DNA of 26,514 nucleotides from the NCBI GenBank assembly GCA_963575745.1, contig CAUYUJ010003979.1, positions 47,501-74,014 of the forward strand. Direction: 5' to 3'. Position numbers and translations under genes: made by a program. The notes under the pieces were generated by a model. The model had not been told where the DNA came from. It ran no database searches and saw only the letters and a list, made by a program, of their open reading frames with translations. The stretch is from Prorocentrum cordatum (lineage: Eukaryota > Sar > Dinophyceae > Prorocentrales > Prorocentraceae). The number at the start of each line of letters is the position of its first letter. Position 1 is the stretch's first letter. This document shows, piece by piece, positions 24,351 through 26,514 of this stretch.

Positions 24351-25480
24351 GAATGCTTCCCGGCCTTGGGACTTCAAAAAAAATGCATGATCCAGGTCTG
24401 GGCTCCGAACCCCAGGCCTGCGAATAGCATCCCAAAAACTACTTAGGCCCCGAAAAAAACTGAGGACGCCCCAAAGCCAGAAAGCAACCTCCAGGGCTCC
24501 GCCCTGGACCTCTGGGTTGCGAAAAACAATGTTTCAGACCCTGAAAAATTCTCTGGAGTGGTATCCAGGCCCGAAAGCGTCCTCCCAAACCCTGGCGCTT
24601 CGAGAATCCCCCCCCCCAAAAAAAAAATGTGTCCTTCCAAGGCTTGGCCCCGACCCCTGGAGCTGCGAAAAGCACTCCAACAGCAAACTGTTTGGGTCTC
24701 GAAATGCTCTAGGAGAGGTTCTCAGGCCCGCAAGCATCCTCCAAAGGTTGGCCCCAACCCCTGTGGCTACGAAAAGCAACCAAAAAAAACGTGTCTGGTC
24801 CCGAAAAGTTTTTGAGGGGGAGGTCCCCAAGCCCGAAAATGTCCTGCAGGGTTTGGCCCAGATCCACGGGACTGCCAAAAGCATCAAAAAGCAAATCGGC
24901 CACCAAAAAATGTGTTGAAGAGGTCCGTCGGCCCGAAATGTCCTCCACGGGGTGGCCCCGACTCCTGGTGATGCGAAAAAAATATGTTTGAGGAGGTTTC
25001 CAGGCTCGAAAACGTCCTGCTCCAACTCCCAGGGATGCGAAAAAGTAACCAAATAAATGTTTTCGGGCCTCGACAAATGTTTTGAGGGAGGTATCCAAGC
25101 CCATAGGCGTTATCTAGGGGTCGGCCCCGACCCCCCGGGATGCGAAAAAAACCCTAAACAGACTTTTCGGGCCTCGAACAAATTGTTTGGGAGTTATCAA
25201 GCCGAAATCCCAGGTCCCGAAAAATTGTTTGGAGGAGGTCCCCAGGCACGAACATGTCCTCCAGGTGTCGGCCCAGATCCCCAGGATCGCAAAAGCACCC
25301 ACAGGAAAAATTCGGGCCCTCAAAAGTTGTTCGGCGAGGTCCCCAGGCACGGAATGTCCTGGGGTTGGCCCCGACTCCCAGCGCTGCAAAAAGATTAGTT
25401 TTCGGAGGGATATCTCCAGGCCCGAAAACGTCCTGCCCAAACCCCCAGGGATGCGAAAAGAAATCAAATCCGTCGACCCC
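24351..25480. repeat. Degenerate satellite array, continued
   Basis: About a dozen further monomers of the same family and orientation, richer in A runs (for example at 24618-24627 and 24781-24788) and more diverged than the previous block. The array fades into a C-rich stretch at about 25480. Confidence 0.88.
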
Positions 25481-25599
25481 GTGTGGGTCTCTAGGCGTGT
25501 GAGACTATCCCCCCCCGCAATCCCCCCCCCCCAACGGGACCCCAAACCGGCAATTTGACCACGCCCCCCCTGGCGAGGCCAGACCCCGGACCGAACGCG
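25481..25599. other. C-rich junction sequence
   Basis: Two C runs (25509-25516, 25523-25532) and short unique sequence separate the satellite from the next minisatellite. No gene is seen. Confidence 0.5.
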
Positions 25600-26130
25600 G
25601 CATGGGGCCAAGAAGGCACCAAAACGCTCCCCAGACGGACCCAGAGGGCCACGAGTCGCCAAAATATCGCTCCATGACGCCTAGACGGCCTCCAAACGGC
25701 CTCCGAAGCTGCCAAGACGCCCCAAAAGGCCCCCAAGATGCGTCGCAAGAGGGCCCCAAGAAACAGAAATCGTCCAATCCTCTTTGAAAAAACAGCATTT
25801 TTCGCATGCTCGCCTTTTCGGCTTTCACAACGTCCAAGACGGGCAAAGAAACCTTCAATATCGCCCATGGACGGCCGAAGGGGCTCCAAAGAGGGGTCGA
25901 AGAGGGTCCCAAAACAGCCCACGAAGCCCCCAAGACAGCCCAAGAGGACCCCCAGACAGCTCCAAGAGGGAGTCCAGAGGGCACCTTTTCGAACCTTCGG
26001 CCCCAAAACGCCCCCAGCCTGCCCCAAGAACACCCCAAGAAGCCCTGAGGGACCCCCAAGAGAACATCAAAGGCATCTAAGAAGCCCCCAGGAAGCCCCC
26101 AAGAGGCCCCAAAACTTGGCCCAAGATGCC
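25600..26130. repeat. Diverged AAGAGGCCCC / AAGACGGCC minisatellite
   Basis: Units of 11-12 bp such as CCAAGAGGCCCC, CCAAGACGCCCC and CCAAACGGCCTC are scattered through the stretch, clearest at 25680-25760 and 25910-26110, with a less repetitive part at 25770-25870. It is the same repeat type as at 395-630 but older. It accounts for the open frames on both strands. Confidence 0.75.
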
Positions 26131-26340
26131 TCGAGGCGGCCGGATATGGCCTGCAGACAGGCCAAGATGCCACCAAAAGGCCACAAAAGAGCACCAAGAG
26201 CTACGATAACGGCAACGAAGCAACAGGAACGATGTCGAGCGCCGTGTCACGATTCGGACAAGCCTCGTGACATGCAGCCCTGGAGGCGCAGTAGCTTTTC
26301 TAGCGGTCGGCGGATGTGGCGTAAGCCTATCGAATAACAC
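26131..26340. other. Unassigned stretch with a terminal-repeat-like fragment
   Basis: Mostly unique sequence. Positions 26206-26224 read ATAACGGCAACGAAGCAAC, which matches 16 of 19 bases of the element's left inverted repeat (ATAACGGCGACGAGGCGAC, from 5990). No palindrome or motif follows, so it may be chance or a decayed relative. Confidence 0.35.
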
Positions 26341-26514
26341 GCCTCGGCCTCAGAAAGCGTTCGGGGGGGAGGCCCCCAGGCCGAGAAGCATTCTCCTGGG
26401 CTCGGCCCTGCCCCCGCGGGCTGCGAATAACACCCCCGCTGGGTCTCGAAAGATCTGTCGTGGTTTTCGGGCCCGAAAGCACCCTCCAGGGGTCGGCCCC
26501 GACCTCCAGAGCCG
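26341..26514. repeat. Satellite array resumes at the window edge
   Basis: Two monomers of the same family as 4801-5973 (GGCCCCCAGGCCGAGAAGC, CTGCGAATAACACC, GGGCCCGAAAGCACCCTCC) run off the end of the window. Confidence 0.85.

Overview
The window looks like nuclear DNA of a large-genome eukaryotic microbe, most likely a dinoflagellate. The reasons are long tracts of microsatellite and satellite DNA, no bacterial-style gene packing outside one block, GC-rich intron-poor ORFs all on one strand, and protein families (pogo-like DDE transposase, EEP nuclease, conserved unknowns) that I associate with dinoflagellate genomes. The taxonomic call is inference; nothing here is a diagnostic marker.

Layout. 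Positions 1-4800 hold no convincing gene. They contain minisatellites (395-630, 631-765), a diverged 81-bp duplication (978-1136), about 760 bp of pyrimidine-rich CTC repeats, about 1.1 kb of TCA/ATC microsatellite (2226-3370), GC-rich hairpin-forming repeats (4246-4600) and a CCGAACAC-rich stretch (4614-4800). Positions 4801-5973 and 22506-25480, plus 26341-26514, belong to one degenerate satellite family with monomers of roughly 75-105 bp. Positions 25600-26130 repeat the minisatellite type seen at 395-630.

The main discovery is a complete-looking mobile element of about 16.5 kb (5976-22503) inserted inside one satellite monomer. Its ends are inverted repeats: 25 of the outermost 27 bases match, and each end then carries two copies of a roughly 34-bp palindrome. 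It is flanked by TA on both sides. Removing the element and one TA restores the satellite monomer in exact register, so the ends are well supported. Inside are seven ORFs, all on the minus strand, in transcription order G (21328-20435), F (19769-17943), E (17241-15673), D (15695-14814), C (13995-12997), B (12621-8506) and A (8178-6193). B is a 1371-residue protein with a CENP-B/pogo-type DNA-binding region and a DDD transposase core, which fits TA target duplication. It also has an N-terminal region resembling a cysteine protease. A is an endonuclease/exonuclease/phosphatase (EEP) family protein. F looks like a diverged EEP relative that has lost the GDFN aspartate. C, D, E and G are unknown.

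The second discovery is a 12-bp motif, CCGCAACTGCGG. A hand count gives about 47 exact copies plus some two dozen one-base variants, all inside the element (6142-21556), all in the same orientation, in coding and non-coding DNA alike, and none seen in the flanks. A copy lies 2-19 nt after the stop codon of six of the seven ORFs. A longer palindrome family (core TTCAAAGCAGTGCC and its complement) sits at both ends and in a cluster at the centre of the element. Together these suggest an autonomous giant pogo-like element with its own dispersed DNA or RNA signal.
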